From NCBI RefSeq assembly GCF_020169335.1, contig NZ_JAIEZN010000001.1, positions 62,001 through 126,000 on the forward strand: 64,000 bases of DNA, given 5' to 3'. The notes under the pieces are model-generated. The model was not told the origin of the DNA, did no database searches, and saw only the letters and a program-made list of their open reading frames with translations. Positions within the stretch are counted from its first letter, which is position 1; the number at the start of each line of letters is the position of its first letter. A program made the translations under genes and the position numbers. Source of the DNA: Devosia aquimaris. GTDB lineage: Bacteria > Pseudomonadota > Alphaproteobacteria > Rhizobiales > Devosiaceae. Below are positions 9,079 to 18,421 of the stretch, piece by piece.

Positions 9079-12000
9079 GATCCGATCCTGCCGGTTGAAT
9101 AGTGCTGCTCTGGCTAGCGGTTGCAGACTTGCGACCAAAGATCGACATCACCACGAAATAGAAGACGGGCACGAAGATCAGCGCGAAGACGGTTGCCGCG
9201 ATCACCCCACCCAGCACGCCCGTACCGAGCGCTTTCTGGGTTTCCGCGCTGGCGCCATGGGCATGGACCAGCGGCATGACGCCCAATGCAAACGCAAGGG
9301 AGGTCATCACGATCGGTCGAATGCGCAGCCGCCCCGCCTCGACGATCGCGTCCCGCAGTGCCCAGCCCTCATGCAGTTTCGCCTTGGCGAACTCGACGAT
9401 CAGGATGGCGTTCTTGGCTGATAGGCCAATCACGGTGATCAGGCCAACCTTGAAGAAGACGTCATTTGACTGGCCGCCCAATTGCACCGCAGCAACCGAG
9501 CCAATGATCCCCAGCGGCACCATCATCATCACCGACAGTGGCACGGTCCAGCTTTCATAGAGCGCGGCAAGGACAAGGAAAACGACAAGCATGGAGATGG
9601 CGATCAGCATCGGCATCTGCGCGCCGGACTGACGCTCCTGCAGGGATTCGCCGGTCCACTCGATGCCAAAGCCTTCCGGCAGCTGCTGGACCAGCCGCTC
9701 GACCTCGGCCATGGCATCGCCGCTGGCAACGCCGGGTGCGCCCTCGCCCTGCAGCGAATTGGCGAGATAGCCATTGTGCCGGGAGATCTGGCGGGGGGCG
9801 CTGTTCCATTTGGCCGTCACCACCTCGCCCAGCGCCACCATGCCGCCCTGGTTGTTGCGGACGAACAGCTTGAGAACATCGTCCACATTCATGCGATAGC
9901 GCGCGTCGGCCTGGACGATGACTTGCTGGAGCTTGCCGGCATTGGAGAAGTCGCCGACATAGCTCGAGGTAATGGCCGTGGCGAGCGTGTCGTTGATCGA
10001 CTGGAAGGCGACGCCCAGGGCCTGCGCCTTGTTGCGATCGATCTCCAGCTCGACATTGGGACCATTGGGCAGGCTGTTCTGATACAGGCTCGACAGCTTG
10101 CTGGACTTCGCCGCCAGCGCGAGCAACTGATCCTGTGCCGCCATGAGCGCATCCAGGCCCTTGCCGCCGCGATCCTGCAACACGAAGCTGAAGCCCGACC
10201 CGCCGCCGAGCTCCTCGATCGGCGCGGGGAGCGAGACCATCACCGATCCTTCGGGGATATCCGACATGGCGGCCGTCATGGCCTCGACTTCTGCGCTGGC
10301 GGGCATTTCGGCGCGCTCTTTCCAGTCCTTGAGTGTCACAAAGGCCATGGCGGCGTTGCTGCCGGTGCCCATGAAGCTGAAGCCGTTGATGAGCAGGTTG
10401 TCCTGCGTGGCATCCCGCTTAAGAACCTCTGTGTTGAACAGGTCGGTCACCTTTGCCGTCCGCTCCTGGGTGGCATCGGCCGGCAGTGTGATGGAGACGG
10501 TGTAATTGCCCTGGTCTTCGTCGGGCATGAAGGCCGACGGGATCAGCGGGAACCAATAGGCGAGGGCCGCGATGAGCAGGATGTAGAGCGCCATCATCCG
10601 GCCGCCACGCCGCAGCAGGCCACCCACCGTCTTGCCATATCCGCGCGTGACCTTGTCCACACCCTTGTCGAAAAGGGCGAACGGCAGCCATTTCTGCCTG
10701 GAGTGGTCGACCGGCTTGAGCAGTGTGGCGCAAAGCGCCGGCGTCAGGGTCAGGGCGAGGAACGCCGAGAACAGGATCGAAACCGACATCGACAGTGTGA
10801 ACTGGCGATAGATTGCGCCCACCGAGCCGCTGGCCAGGCCCATCGGAATGAAGACGGCAACCAGCACGGCCGTGATGCCGATCACGGCGCCGGTGATTTC
10901 CTTCATCGCCTTGCGCGTGGCGTCCCTGGGCGAAAGCCCCTCGGTGGCCATGATGCGTTCGACGTTTTCCACCACCACGATCGCATCGTCCACGATGATG
11001 CCGATGGCTAGCACCATGCCGAACATTGTGAGCACGTTGATCGAATAGCCCGCCAGCAGCATCACCGCGAATGTCCCGAGCAGGGCCACGGGTGCCACGA
11101 CGGCCGGGATGATGGTGTAGCGCACGTTCTGCAGGAAGATGAACATGACCGCGAACACGAGCGCCATGGCCTCGAGCAGCGTGTAGATCACCTTCTCGAT
11201 CGATACCTTGATGAAGGGCGAGGTGTCGAAGGGAAGGGCATAGCTCATGCCCTCGGGCATGGAGAGCTTGAGTTCGGCCAGGCGGGCCTTGACCGCGTCC
11301 GCGGTCGCCACGGCATTGGCGCCCGGCGATAGCTGGATAGCCGCACCGGTTGCCTGATTGCCGTTCTGCTGCATCGCAAAGCCGGTGGACTGTGCGCCGA
11401 TCTCCACGCGCGCCACATCGCTCAGCAGCACCGACGCACCGTTACGCTCGCCCTTGATCACGATCTTGCCGAACTGCTCGGGCGTCGTCAGATCGCTCCG
11501 CACGGTCAGGGGCACGGTGATCGCCTGGCCCGGAACGGTTGGGCCTGCGCCAAGCTGGCCGGGTGCGATCTGCAGATTCTGTCCCTGAATGGCAGCCGTC
11601 ACATCCGAAATGCTCAGGCTGAGCATTTCCAGCTTGAGCGGATCGACCCAGATGCGCATGGCCTTCTCGGTGCCGAAGGACTGCAACCGTCCCACGCCCT
11701 TGATGCGCTTGAGTTCGGGGACGATGTACTTGGCCAGATAATCTTCCAGGTCGAGCGCCGAGAACCGCTTGCCCTCTGAGGTCAGGGTGACAATGGCCAG
11801 AAAACCGGACGTTGCCGACTCCACGCTAAGGCCGCCCTGGCGGACCAGGGCCGGCAGCCGTGGTTCCACGCCCTTGAGCCGGTTTTGCACGTCGACCATG
11901 GCCAGCTCGGGATCGGTACCGGGTGCAAACGTCAGGTTCACGTTCGCGCCACCGGTGCTGTCCGCCGAGGAGCTGAAATAGAGAAGGTTCTTCACGCCGG

Positions 12001-12208
12001 TGAGTTCGCGCTCGATCGGCACGACGACGCCTTCGTTGACCGTTTGCGCGGAGGCGCCGGGATAGGTTGCCGACACGCTGACGCTGGGCGGCGCGATGGA
12101 TGGAAAGCGCGCCACCGGCAGCTGCGGAATGGCGATGACGCCGAAAAGGACAATGAACGCTGCAACCACCCATGCGAAGACAGGGCGATCGATGAAGAAC
12201 TGGGGCAT
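9071..12208 (-). CDS. RND efflux pump inner-membrane transporter (HAE1/AcrB type)
   Basis: Proton-driven multidrug exporter of 1045 residues, the normal length for AcrB/MexB/AdeB proteins. It opens with the typical MPQFFIDRPVFAWV helix. The proton-relay Asp pair is present in VDDAIVVVENV (helix 4), as is the matching Lys in GLSAKNAILIVEFAK (helix 10). Two large periplasmic porter/docking loops follow helices 1 and 7. It should assemble with the adaptor and outer-membrane factor encoded just upstream. Substrates cannot be told from sequence; the HAE1 class points to hydrophobic or amphiphilic drugs rather than metals. Confidence 0.97.
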   Translation of the reverse strand: MPQFFIDRPVFAWVVAAFIVLFGVIAIPQLPVARFPSIAPPSVSVSATYPGASAQTVNEGVVVPIERELTGVKNLLYFSSSADSTGGANVNLTFAPGTDPELAMVDVQNRLKGVEPRLPALVRQGGLSVESATSGFLAIVTLTSEGKRFSALDLEDYLAKYIVPELKRIKGVGRLQSFGTEKAMRIWVDPLKLEMLSLSISDVTAAIQGQNLQIAPGQLGAGPTVPGQAITVPLTVRSDLTTPEQFGKIVIKGERNGASVLLSDVARVEIGAQSTGFAMQQNGNQATGAAIQLSPGANAVATADAVKARLAELKLSMPEGMSYALPFDTSPFIKVSIEKVIYTLLEAMALVFAVMFIFLQNVRYTIIPAVVAPVALLGTFAVMLLAGYSINVLTMFGMVLAIGIIVDDAIVVVENVERIMATEGLSPRDATRKAMKEITGAVIGITAVLVAVFIPMGLASGSVGAIYRQFTLSMSVSILFSAFLALTLTPALCATLLKPVDHSRQKWLPFALFDKGVDKVTRGYGKTVGGLLRRGGRMMALYILLIAALAYWFPLIPSAFMPDEDQGNYTVSITLPADATQERTAKVTDLFNTEVLKRDATQDNLLINGFSFMGTGSNAAMAFVTLKDWKERAEMPASAEVEAMTAAMSDIPEGSVMVSLPAPIEELGGGSGFSFVLQDRGGKGLDALMAAQDQLLALAAKSSKLSSLYQNSLPNGPNVELEIDRNKAQALGVAFQSINDTLATAITSSYVGDFSNAGKLQQVIVQADARYRMNVDDVLKLFVRNNQGGMVALGEVVTAKWNSAPRQISRHNGYLANSLQGEGAPGVASGDAMAEVERLVQQLPEGFGIEWTGESLQERQSGAQMPMLIAISMLVVFLVLAALYESWTVPLSVMMMVPLGIIGSVAAVQLGGQSNDVFFKVGLITVIGLSAKNAILIVEFAKAKLHEGWALRDAIVEAGRLRIRPIVMTSLAFALGVMPLVHAHGASAETQKALGTGVLGGVIAATVFALIFVPVFYFVVMSIFGRKSATASQSSTIQPAGSDHG

Positions 12209-12224
12209 TTGGTTCGCCTGAAAT

Positions 12225-13409
12225 CTATGGGGTTGCGACGGGGGCGGTGGATTGTGGGGCGACAGCTGCGGGGGCGGCGCCGAACGCGACTGCCCTGACG
12301 GGGCCGCCGGCGGATAGCTTGTCCTGGCCCTCGACGACGACCTTGTCGTTGGCCTTGAGGCCCTCTGTCACGATGTAGCGACCTTCGACCAGTTCACCCA
12401 GGGCGATGCTGGTCGGGGTCGCCATGCCATCGGCGTTCACGACAAAGACGCTGGGCGCGCCAAGGGTGTCGCGCACCACGGCCTGCTGGGGAATGCTGAT
12501 CGCGTCCGGATAGGTGCCACGCGGAACCCGCGCCCGCACATACATGCCCGGCAGCAGCCGGCGATCGGCATTGTCCGCCTCGGCGCGCAAACGCACATTG
12601 CCCGTCCCCTCGTCGACACTGATGTCCGAGAAGAGAGCCTTGGCCGAAATCACGTCATCGGTGCCTTCGCCGGCCAGGATTTCGATGGGAATTGTCCCCG
12701 CCTCCTTGAGGCCGCCGCTCCTGGCCAGGTTGCGGAGGTGCTCGAGTCGCGACGCCGGTTGGCGGATGTCGATATGCACGCGACCGATCTGCTGGATTGT
12801 CGCGAGGGTGTTCGTGCTGGTGGCCTCGGCAAGCGTGCCTTCCCCAACAGTGACGGCGCCGATCTGTCCATCGAGCGGCGCCCTGATTGTCGCAAGGTCA
12901 AGTGAAAGCTTGGCCTTCTTGAGGGCCGCTTCTGCTTGCGCAACATCTGCAGCCGACTGGGCGCGCTGGGAATTGGCCAGGCCAAAGGCCTGATCGCTGA
13001 TGTTGTTGCTGGCCCGCAGCGCATCGGCGCGCTCGAACTCGGCGGTTGCCTGCGCCAGCACAGCCTCGGCCTTCTGCAGGGTTGCTGCTGCGCTGGCCAC
13101 GTCGGCATTGTAGCTGGTCGCATCGAGCTCAAACAGCGGCTGGCCCTTTTTGACCTCGCTGCCTTCTTCAAAGAGCCGCGTGACGATGAGCCCGCTCACT
13201 TGCGCACGCACACCGGCCGTGCGGAAGGCCGAGACGCGCGCGGGCAATTCATCCCACACGATGATGGATGCGGGCGATACCTCGATTGTGGAGACAAGCG
13301 GAGGCTCTGCAGCGGGCGCTTCGCTTGGCTGCTGCTGCGAATTCGAGCAGGCGGCGAGGGCCGTCATCAGGAGAATTGCCGGCACGAGGAGGGGCCTGGT
13401 GAAAAGCAT
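12225..13409 (-). CDS. RND efflux periplasmic adaptor lipoprotein
   Basis: Membrane-fusion protein of 394 residues that links the pump to the outer-membrane channel. It has a lipoprotein signal with lipobox LAAC (Cys21), then the lipoyl/biotinyl half-motifs flanking an alpha-helical hairpin rich in A, Q and E (about 100-180), a beta-barrel (PGMYVRARVP), and a Pro/Ala-rich C-terminal tail. It resembles the AcrA/MexA/AdeA group. It lies 16 bp before the pump gene and 30 bp after the outer-membrane factor gene. Confidence 0.95.
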   Translation of the reverse strand: MLFTRPLLVPAILLMTALAACSNSQQQPSEAPAAEPPLVSTIEVSPASIIVWDELPARVSAFRTAGVRAQVSGLIVTRLFEEGSEVKKGQPLFELDATSYNADVASAAATLQKAEAVLAQATAEFERADALRASNNISDQAFGLANSQRAQSAADVAQAEAALKKAKLSLDLATIRAPLDGQIGAVTVGEGTLAEATSTNTLATIQQIGRVHIDIRQPASRLEHLRNLARSGGLKEAGTIPIEILAGEGTDDVISAKALFSDISVDEGTGNVRLRAEADNADRRLLPGMYVRARVPRGTYPDAISIPQQAVVRDTLGAPSVFVVNADGMATPTSIALGELVEGRYIVTEGLKANDKVVVEGQDKLSAGGPVRAVAFGAAPAAVAPQSTAPVATP

Positions 13410-13439
13410 GGTGTCGCTCTGGAACGGAGGAATCGGTGA

Positions 13440-14816
13440 TCAGCGCGGAACGGGGGCGGAGGGGGAGCCACCCAGAACGCGGAAAATCTGGACTTCGGTG
13501 ACCAACTGGTCCAACCGGTTGGCGGCCAGCGCGCGCATGGCGCTACGGCTGCGCTCCTGCGCATCGAGCCAGACCCGCAAGGCAACTGAGCCGGCCCGAT
13601 AGCGCTCTTCGGTCAGCCGTTCGGCTGACTGCGCCGCCTCAAGGGCTGCGCGCAGACGATGTGACTTCTGGCTGAGCGTGATGCGCGCATTGAGCGCGGT
13701 GCTCGTGTCGCTGAACGCGGTCAGCAGGGCGCCCCGGAATTCGGAGACGGCGATCTGGTAGTCGACCTCCGAAACCTTCACCCGCAACTCCCCGTCGCGG
13801 AAGTTCAGGAAGGGCAGGACCAGCCCAGCGCCAAGCGTCGCAATTGGATTGGCAAGGATCTGCAGAAGGTCCGAACTGGCCGCGCCAAGATTGCCGGTCA
13901 GCGTGACCTGGGGATAAAGGCTGGCCCGGGTGCTGTCGACGTTGCGGAGTGTCGCCCGCAGCCGCAGTTCGGCCGCCCGCAAGTCCGGGCGACGGGCGAG
14001 CAGTTCAGCCGGCAGCCCCGCCGTGATGCGCACCGGTGTTCGTGCCGGCAGCCGCTGTGGCTCGGCCACCGGGTTGGCAACACCATTGAGCAGCACGCCC
14101 AGCGCATTGCGAAGAACCACGCGGTTCTGCTCCAGATCCGACAGCGCTGCAGCCTGGCTCTCGACCGTCTGGCGCACTTCCGCCAGTTCAAGCTCCGTGG
14201 CGGCACCAGCTGCGGCCTGGCTCTTGACCAGGTCCTCCACCTGGCGGGCCACTTCGAGGGAGGCGCGGGCAGTGGCCAGGTCCTGGTTGGTATAGGCGAG
14301 GCGCCAGTAGGTCTCGATCGTCGCGGCAATAACGGTCGTCCGCGCCGCTTCCACATCCTCTGCCGAGGCAGCCGCCTGCAGCGCGGCGATATCCTGCGCC
14401 CCGGCCAGTCGGCCCCACAGGTCCAATTCATAGGACGCGCCCAGCGCCAGGTTGAAACTATTGGTGTTTCCGCCGGGCCCGGACACTGGCGTGGCGCTCT
14501 GCGCATTGCCCGAGCCGTTGACGATCGGCATCCGCGCCACGCCGGCGATCTCTGCCTGCAACAGCGCCTTGCGCACGCGGAGATTGGCCGCAAACAAGTC
14601 GTTGTTATTGGCCAGAACCGTCTCGACCAGCTGGTCGAGGCGGCTGTCGCCGAAACTGCGCCACCACTGCACGGCGCTTGCCGGATTTGATACGCCGGCG
14701 GCGTCCTTCCAGACGGGCGCGCCGGGCAACGCCGGCCGCACATATTGTGTCGTCAAACTTGTGCAACCGGCAAGGAAAAGGGCCGGCAAGAGCACCGCAA
14801 TGCGGAGAGACTGCAT
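13440..14816 (-). CDS. outer-membrane efflux channel lipoprotein (NodT/OprM family)
   Basis: Trimeric TolC-like duct of 458 residues. A lipobox LAGC (Cys18) indicates lipid anchoring in the outer membrane. Two repeats of the outer-membrane efflux protein domain follow (about 60-245 and 270-445), each with long amphipathic helices. The RPDLRAAELRLRA motif typical of the NodT branch is present. It is the first gene of the six-gene efflux unit, so the operon promoter should lie within 14817-14968, where no gene is seen. Having the channel gene first is less common than having it last. Confidence 0.95.
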   Translation of the reverse strand: MQSLRIAVLLPALFLAGCTSLTTQYVRPALPGAPVWKDAAGVSNPASAVQWWRSFGDSRLDQLVETVLANNNDLFAANLRVRKALLQAEIAGVARMPIVNGSGNAQSATPVSGPGGNTNSFNLALGASYELDLWGRLAGAQDIAALQAAASAEDVEAARTTVIAATIETYWRLAYTNQDLATARASLEVARQVEDLVKSQAAAGAATELELAEVRQTVESQAAALSDLEQNRVVLRNALGVLLNGVANPVAEPQRLPARTPVRITAGLPAELLARRPDLRAAELRLRATLRNVDSTRASLYPQVTLTGNLGAASSDLLQILANPIATLGAGLVLPFLNFRDGELRVKVSEVDYQIAVSEFRGALLTAFSDTSTALNARITLSQKSHRLRAALEAAQSAERLTEERYRAGSVALRVWLDAQERSRSAMRALAANRLDQLVTEVQIFRVLGGSPSAPVPR

Positions 14817-14968
14817 GACTGATTGTACCAGATGATCATCAACACGACCGGCATCCGGCCCGCGTGGAGATCATCAGGAGAGTGTGCAGCGATGATCGAG
14901 AAAGTGTGCAGATTGGGTGCAGACGCCAGGCCGACCGCCCGCTTGGCGCTGCGGACCGACCTTGGTGC

Positions 14969-15508
14969 TCAGGCCAGCGGGCCCTGCTGCCATTCACGCT
15001 TCAGAATGGCGTATTGCATGGTGTTTTCGAACATTGGCTGGCCATTGGCGTCCGTGCCGAAACTGACGAACTCCATGAACAGGCCCTCCTTGCGCATCCC
15101 CAGCTTCTCGCACAGCCGTTGGGAAGGCCTGTTGTGGTCCTCGACATAGGCATAGAGCCGCCTGGCCTGCATCTGGTCAAACAGATGCTGGAACAGGGCG
15201 CGCGCCGCTTCGAAGGCGTAGCCTTTGCCGGCATGGTCGGGGTGAAAATTCCAGCCAACCGAGAATGTGTCGTCCTCCCTGTGTGCAAACAGGTCGCCGA
15301 TCAGCAGGTCACTGTCCTTTAGCGCGACGGCAATGCTAGCCTCGTCAGTGCTGCGCTTGGCCACCTCTGCGCGAGCGGCGGCCATATCCGGCAGCGCGAG
15401 GTCAAAAAAGCAGCTCGCGCTGGGGGTATGCAGACAGGCGAACAGTCCAGCGGCATCGCTTGTCTGGAAGTTCCGCAGCACAAGCCGCTCGGTTGCAATG
15501 GCGTACAT
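14969..15508 (-). CDS. GNAT-family N-acetyltransferase (RimJ/RimL-like)
   Basis: Acetyl-CoA-dependent acetyltransferase of about 179 residues (start at MYAIATERLVLR; an in-frame start five codons upstream is possible). The opening TERLVLRNF and the acetyl-CoA loop region around HAGKGYAFEAARALFQH are typical of Acetyltransf_3 proteins, as is the later RLYAYVEDHNRPSQRLCEKLGM. The substrate (ribosomal protein, amino-sugar or small molecule) is not predictable. It stands alone between two operons on the same strand. Confidence 0.88.
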   Translation of the reverse strand: MYAIATERLVLRNFQTSDAAGLFACLHTPSASCFFDLALPDMAAARAEVAKRSTDEASIAVALKDSDLLIGDLFAHREDDTFSVGWNFHPDHAGKGYAFEAARALFQHLFDQMQARRLYAYVEDHNRPSQRLCEKLGMRKEGLFMEFVSFGTDANGQPMFENTMQYAILKREWQQGPLA

Positions 15509-15615
15509 GGGACCTCGGCACAAATTCGCGCGTGCCTTCCCCTAGTCCAGTTGCGGGCATTGTCAACGCCTGCCGCTTGCCTTGAACCACGCCCCGATTG
15601 CTGGCGCAGCCGGTC

Positions 15616-16548
15616 TCACATCAAGGCGCTGCGGATGGTTTCCAGCGGGGTTTCGTGGAATGTCTGCGCATAATAGGCGGCAAAACGCCCAAGGTGGAAA
15701 AAGCCGTTTTCCATGGCGATCTGGGCAACGCTCTTGGGTGAGTCTGTCGCGCGGGTCAGCGCGCGGCGGGCGCGATCAAGGCGTCGCTGGCGCAACCAGA
15801 CGGCGGTGCTGATGCCGGTGCTCTGGACAAAGGCATCGCGCAGAACATGGTCGGGGATGCCCAGTTCGGCCGCCAGCCCGGCAACGGTCATGGTCCCGTC
15901 GACATCGGCATCCAGCCGACGCTGTGCCCGCAGGAAGACGCTATAGGCATAGCTGCTGCGCAGCTTGGCCGTCGAATGGCCGGGGGCGACCAGGTGCACG
16001 AGCTCGGACAACTTGTCCAGGATCATCCCGGGCAGCACCTTTTCCATCTCGCCGGGAGCCTGCCGCGTTGCGTCCGGCGCTGACGCCAGGATGGATGACA
16101 ACCAGCGGCGCAACTCGACGCCATTGGCCTGGTCGGCGACACTCGCAATCGGCCCCATGCTGGCGCGATCATAGGCGGGCACGGCCTTTTCATCGACGAC
16201 GATATAGTACGACCGCTCGGTGCCTTCGGTGACCAGGTTGATCTCGTTGCCACCCTGGTGGATGAAGCCGACCGGTGCGTGGCGGGCGCCATTGATCAGG
16301 CAGTGCTTGGCGTCTGCAGCCGGCACGATCAGCGCAATCTTGCCAACAGGCGGCGCCGTGGTCTGCGCCACAGCCAGGTTGAGCCGCTCTTCGCCAACCA
16401 GCACGCCGCCGAAGTCGAGAATGGTGGTCGAGCCCTGGAACTTGCCGCCGGCAAGCTGGGTGTAGCGCTGGCTCCAGCCGCGCAGGCCGTTTTCCTGCTC
16501 CGCAGCGTCCAGATAGCTCCTGACAACAAACTCGCAAGTTGACGCCAC
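15616..16548 (-). CDS. AraC-family transcriptional regulator, divergent from the amine dehydrogenase cluster
   Basis: A 310-residue activator with an AraC-binding-like N-terminal domain (about 1-190) and a C-terminal double helix-turn-helix (about 210-305). The second helix-turn-helix contains SVAQIAMENGFFHLGRFAAYY, though the classic Gly-Phe-x-Ser is changed to FFHLGRF as in several of these regulators. The start is GTG, supported by GGAGGT 5 bp upstream. It is transcribed away from the amine dehydrogenase genes across a 153-bp region and is the obvious candidate to activate them, perhaps in response to an amine. The effector is inferred. Confidence 0.88.
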   Translation of the reverse strand: MASTCEFVVRSYLDAAEQENGLRGWSQRYTQLAGGKFQGSTTILDFGGVLVGEERLNLAVAQTTAPPVGKIALIVPAADAKHCLINGARHAPVGFIHQGGNEINLVTEGTERSYYIVVDEKAVPAYDRASMGPIASVADQANGVELRRWLSSILASAPDATRQAPGEMEKVLPGMILDKLSELVHLVAPGHSTAKLRSSYAYSVFLRAQRRLDADVDGTMTVAGLAAELGIPDHVLRDAFVQSTGISTAVWLRQRRLDRARRALTRATDSPKSVAQIAMENGFFHLGRFAAYYAQTFHETPLETIRSALM

Positions 16549-16633
16549 GGCCGACCTCCTGAGCGTGGAGGTGTATCGCTCGACTATAGAAAGGGCAATT
16601 GGAATCTATGCTCAAATAGTAGGCAAACTCAGT

Positions 16634-16652
16634 TCGGAAATCGGATTTCCGA
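16634..16652. promoter_or_regulatory. inverted repeat in the araC-aauB intergenic region
   Basis: TCGGAAATC and its exact complement are separated by one base, giving a 19-bp near-perfect palindrome. It ends 49 bp before the aauB-like start codon and 86 bp from the regulator start. It may be an operator for a dimeric regulator. AraC proteins more often use direct repeats, so the binder could be something else. Confidence 0.4.
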
Positions 16653-16701
16653 CCCGGCCCACGCCTGATTAGGTCCCTCGACGCCTTTGATGGAGACCTG
16701 A

Positions 16702-17865
16702 ATGGCAAAGAAAATTGCTGCTTCGTTTGGCCTGCTTTGCGCCCTCGCAGGTGCCTTTGCACCCGTGGGTGTGTTTGCGCAGGAAGATGAGTTCGTCCCG
16801 GAGACCTTGACGGCCAAGGCGGAAATGGATCCCGGTCCCAATGTCTTCGTCAGCGTGCAGAACTGGGGTGGCGGCCCGAGCGTTGCTGTCATCTTCAGCG
16901 CTGATGACCTGCACCGCAAAGGCAGCGTCAGCGGTGGCTCGCAGAGCCACTTCACCCTCTCGGCCGATGGCAAGACGGCCTATATGGCCTCCGGCTACTA
17001 CCCTCGCTACGACTCCGGCGAGGGCGAGCATGTCCTGCAGGTGTTCGATGTCGCGACCAATGCGCTCACCAAGGAAATCCTGCTGCCCTACAAGCTGGCG
17101 CAATATACCGACGACCTGTCGCTGCTGCAGCTGAGCGCAGACGAGAAATTCGCCTTCATCCAGAACGCCACCCCGGCAACATCTGTGACAGTGGTGGATC
17201 TGACGACCGGCGAAGTCGCCCAGGAAGTCCCGTCTCCCGGCTGCTTCGGCATCTATCCCATGCGCAGCGCCCTGGGCTTTTCGGCCATCTGCAACGATGG
17301 CGCCTTCACCACCTATACGCTCAGCGAGGATGGCAAGACCTTCCAGAGCCAGAAGAGCGAGACCATCTTTGATCCGGACGCCGACCCCATCTATCTCAGC
17401 GCCGACCGGGCCGATGGTGATCTGCTGTTCATCTCCTACCACGCCAATGTCTACCGCCTGTCCGACACCGATGGCGTGATCACCAAGGTCAGCGTCACCC
17501 CGATCGCTGAAGGTGTGGACGGCAACTGGGGCACCAGCGGCTACACCGTGGTCAGCTACAATGATGCCAACGGCGTGCTGTTCGTTCCCATGCACTCCGA
17601 GCACCACGACGGCAGCCACTATCACGGGTCCGAGGAAGTCTGGGCCTATGACCTGAAGAAAAACGAGCTGCTCTATCGTTCCCCGCTGGCCGATCTGGTG
17701 GCCATCCAGGTGACCGATGGCGAAGACCCCGAGCTCTATGGCTTCAGCCTCAAGGACGGCAAGGTCTACAAATACGACGTCGATCCCACCGCCCGTTTTG
17801 CCGCCAAGAAAGTGGCCGAACATGCTGTGGAAGGCTTCGCAACCACGCTGCTGGTGTCGCCATGA
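16702..17865 (+). CDS. aauB: TTQ amine dehydrogenase large subunit (aromatic amine dehydrogenase-like)
   Basis: Periplasmic beta-propeller subunit of a quinoprotein amine dehydrogenase that oxidises primary amines to aldehydes and ammonia. It has 387 residues with a Sec signal peptide ending near VFA (residue 26). The repeated propeller strands FTLSADGKTAYMA, QLSADEKFAFIQNA and PATSVTVVDLTTG match the methylamine/aromatic amine dehydrogenase heavy chain family. From memory, the segment around QNATPATSVTVVDL and ICNDGAF is closer to the Alcaligenes aromatic amine dehydrogenase than to Paracoccus methylamine dehydrogenase. The stop overlaps the next start by 4 bp. The substrate is inferred, and aliphatic amines are possible. 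Confidence 0.88.
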   Translation: MAKKIAASFGLLCALAGAFAPVGVFAQEDEFVPETLTAKAEMDPGPNVFVSVQNWGGGPSVAVIFSADDLHRKGSVSGGSQSHFTLSADGKTAYMASGYYPRYDSGEGEHVLQVFDVATNALTKEILLPYKLAQYTDDLSLLQLSADEKFAFIQNATPATSVTVVDLTTGEVAQEVPSPGCFGIYPMRSALGFSAICNDGAFTTYTLSEDGKTFQSQKSETIFDPDADPIYLSADRADGDLLFISYHANVYRLSDTDGVITKVSVTPIAEGVDGNWGTSGYTVVSYNDANGVLFVPMHSEHHDGSHYHGSEEVWAYDLKKNELLYRSPLADLVAIQVTDGEDPELYGFSLKDGKVYKYDVDPTARFAAKKVAEHAVEGFATTLLVSP

Positions 17866-18395
17866 CGCCGGTCAGCCTGGCCTCCATGCTCTCGGCGACG
17901 GTGACGGTGTTCATGTGCCTGCTCTTTGCTCGCGCAGCCTGGCACAAGCTCTCTGAATTTACCGAGTTCACCGGTTTCGTTGCCGACTACCAGCTGTTCC
18001 CCTCCGCCCTCGTCGTGCCGGCCTCAATGGCCGTTGTCGGAGCCGAAATCCTGGTTGTGCTGCTCCAGCTTGTCCCGGGGTTTCAGGCCTGGGGACTGGT
18101 CCTGGCCATCACGATGCTCTGCCTCTACGCCGCTGGCATGGCCATCAACATCATGCGCGGTCGCACCAGTATCGAGTGCGGCTGCGGGGGAGCGGTGCAG
18201 CCGCTCTCCTGGTCGCTCGTGGGGCGCAATGGCGTGCTGGTTGCGATGGCCGCCGCCGCTGTTGCCGCCGGGTCCTACAGCCTTGATGCCGCCAGCGCGG
18301 TGGCCGCTCTGGCCTGCGGCTTCACCCTGTGGACTGGCTTCGTCCTGGCCGAGCAGATCCTGGCCAACGCATCCATCGCCCGACTGACGCGCTAG
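17862..18395 (+). CDS. aauE: amine dehydrogenase maturation membrane protein MauE/AauE
   Basis: Integral membrane protein of 177 residues with about four or five hydrophobic helices (about 8-28, 45-70, 72-92, 115-135, 140-160). In methylamine-utilising bacteria MauE is needed, with MauD, for disulfide formation and stability of the small subunit. A Cys pair sits in IECGCGG (about residues 106-108), as expected for a DoxX/DsbB-like thiol redox membrane protein. It starts within the aauB stop (ATGA). Confidence 0.88.
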   Translation: MTPVSLASMLSATVTVFMCLLFARAAWHKLSEFTEFTGFVADYQLFPSALVVPASMAVVGAEILVVLLQLVPGFQAWGLVLAITMLCLYAAGMAINIMRGRTSIECGCGGAVQPLSWSLVGRNGVLVAMAAAAVAAGSYSLDAASAVAALACGFTLWTGFVLAEQILANASIARLTR

Positions 18396-18421
18396 GCGCA
18401 CATCCAAGAAGGATACTGATC

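Noticed and set aside
9482..11011. 509-residue open frame antisense to the RND pump gene
   Set aside because: It lies wholly inside a well-conserved pump gene. The His/Arg/Gly-rich composition is that expected from the opposite strand of high-GC codons, with no family resemblance.
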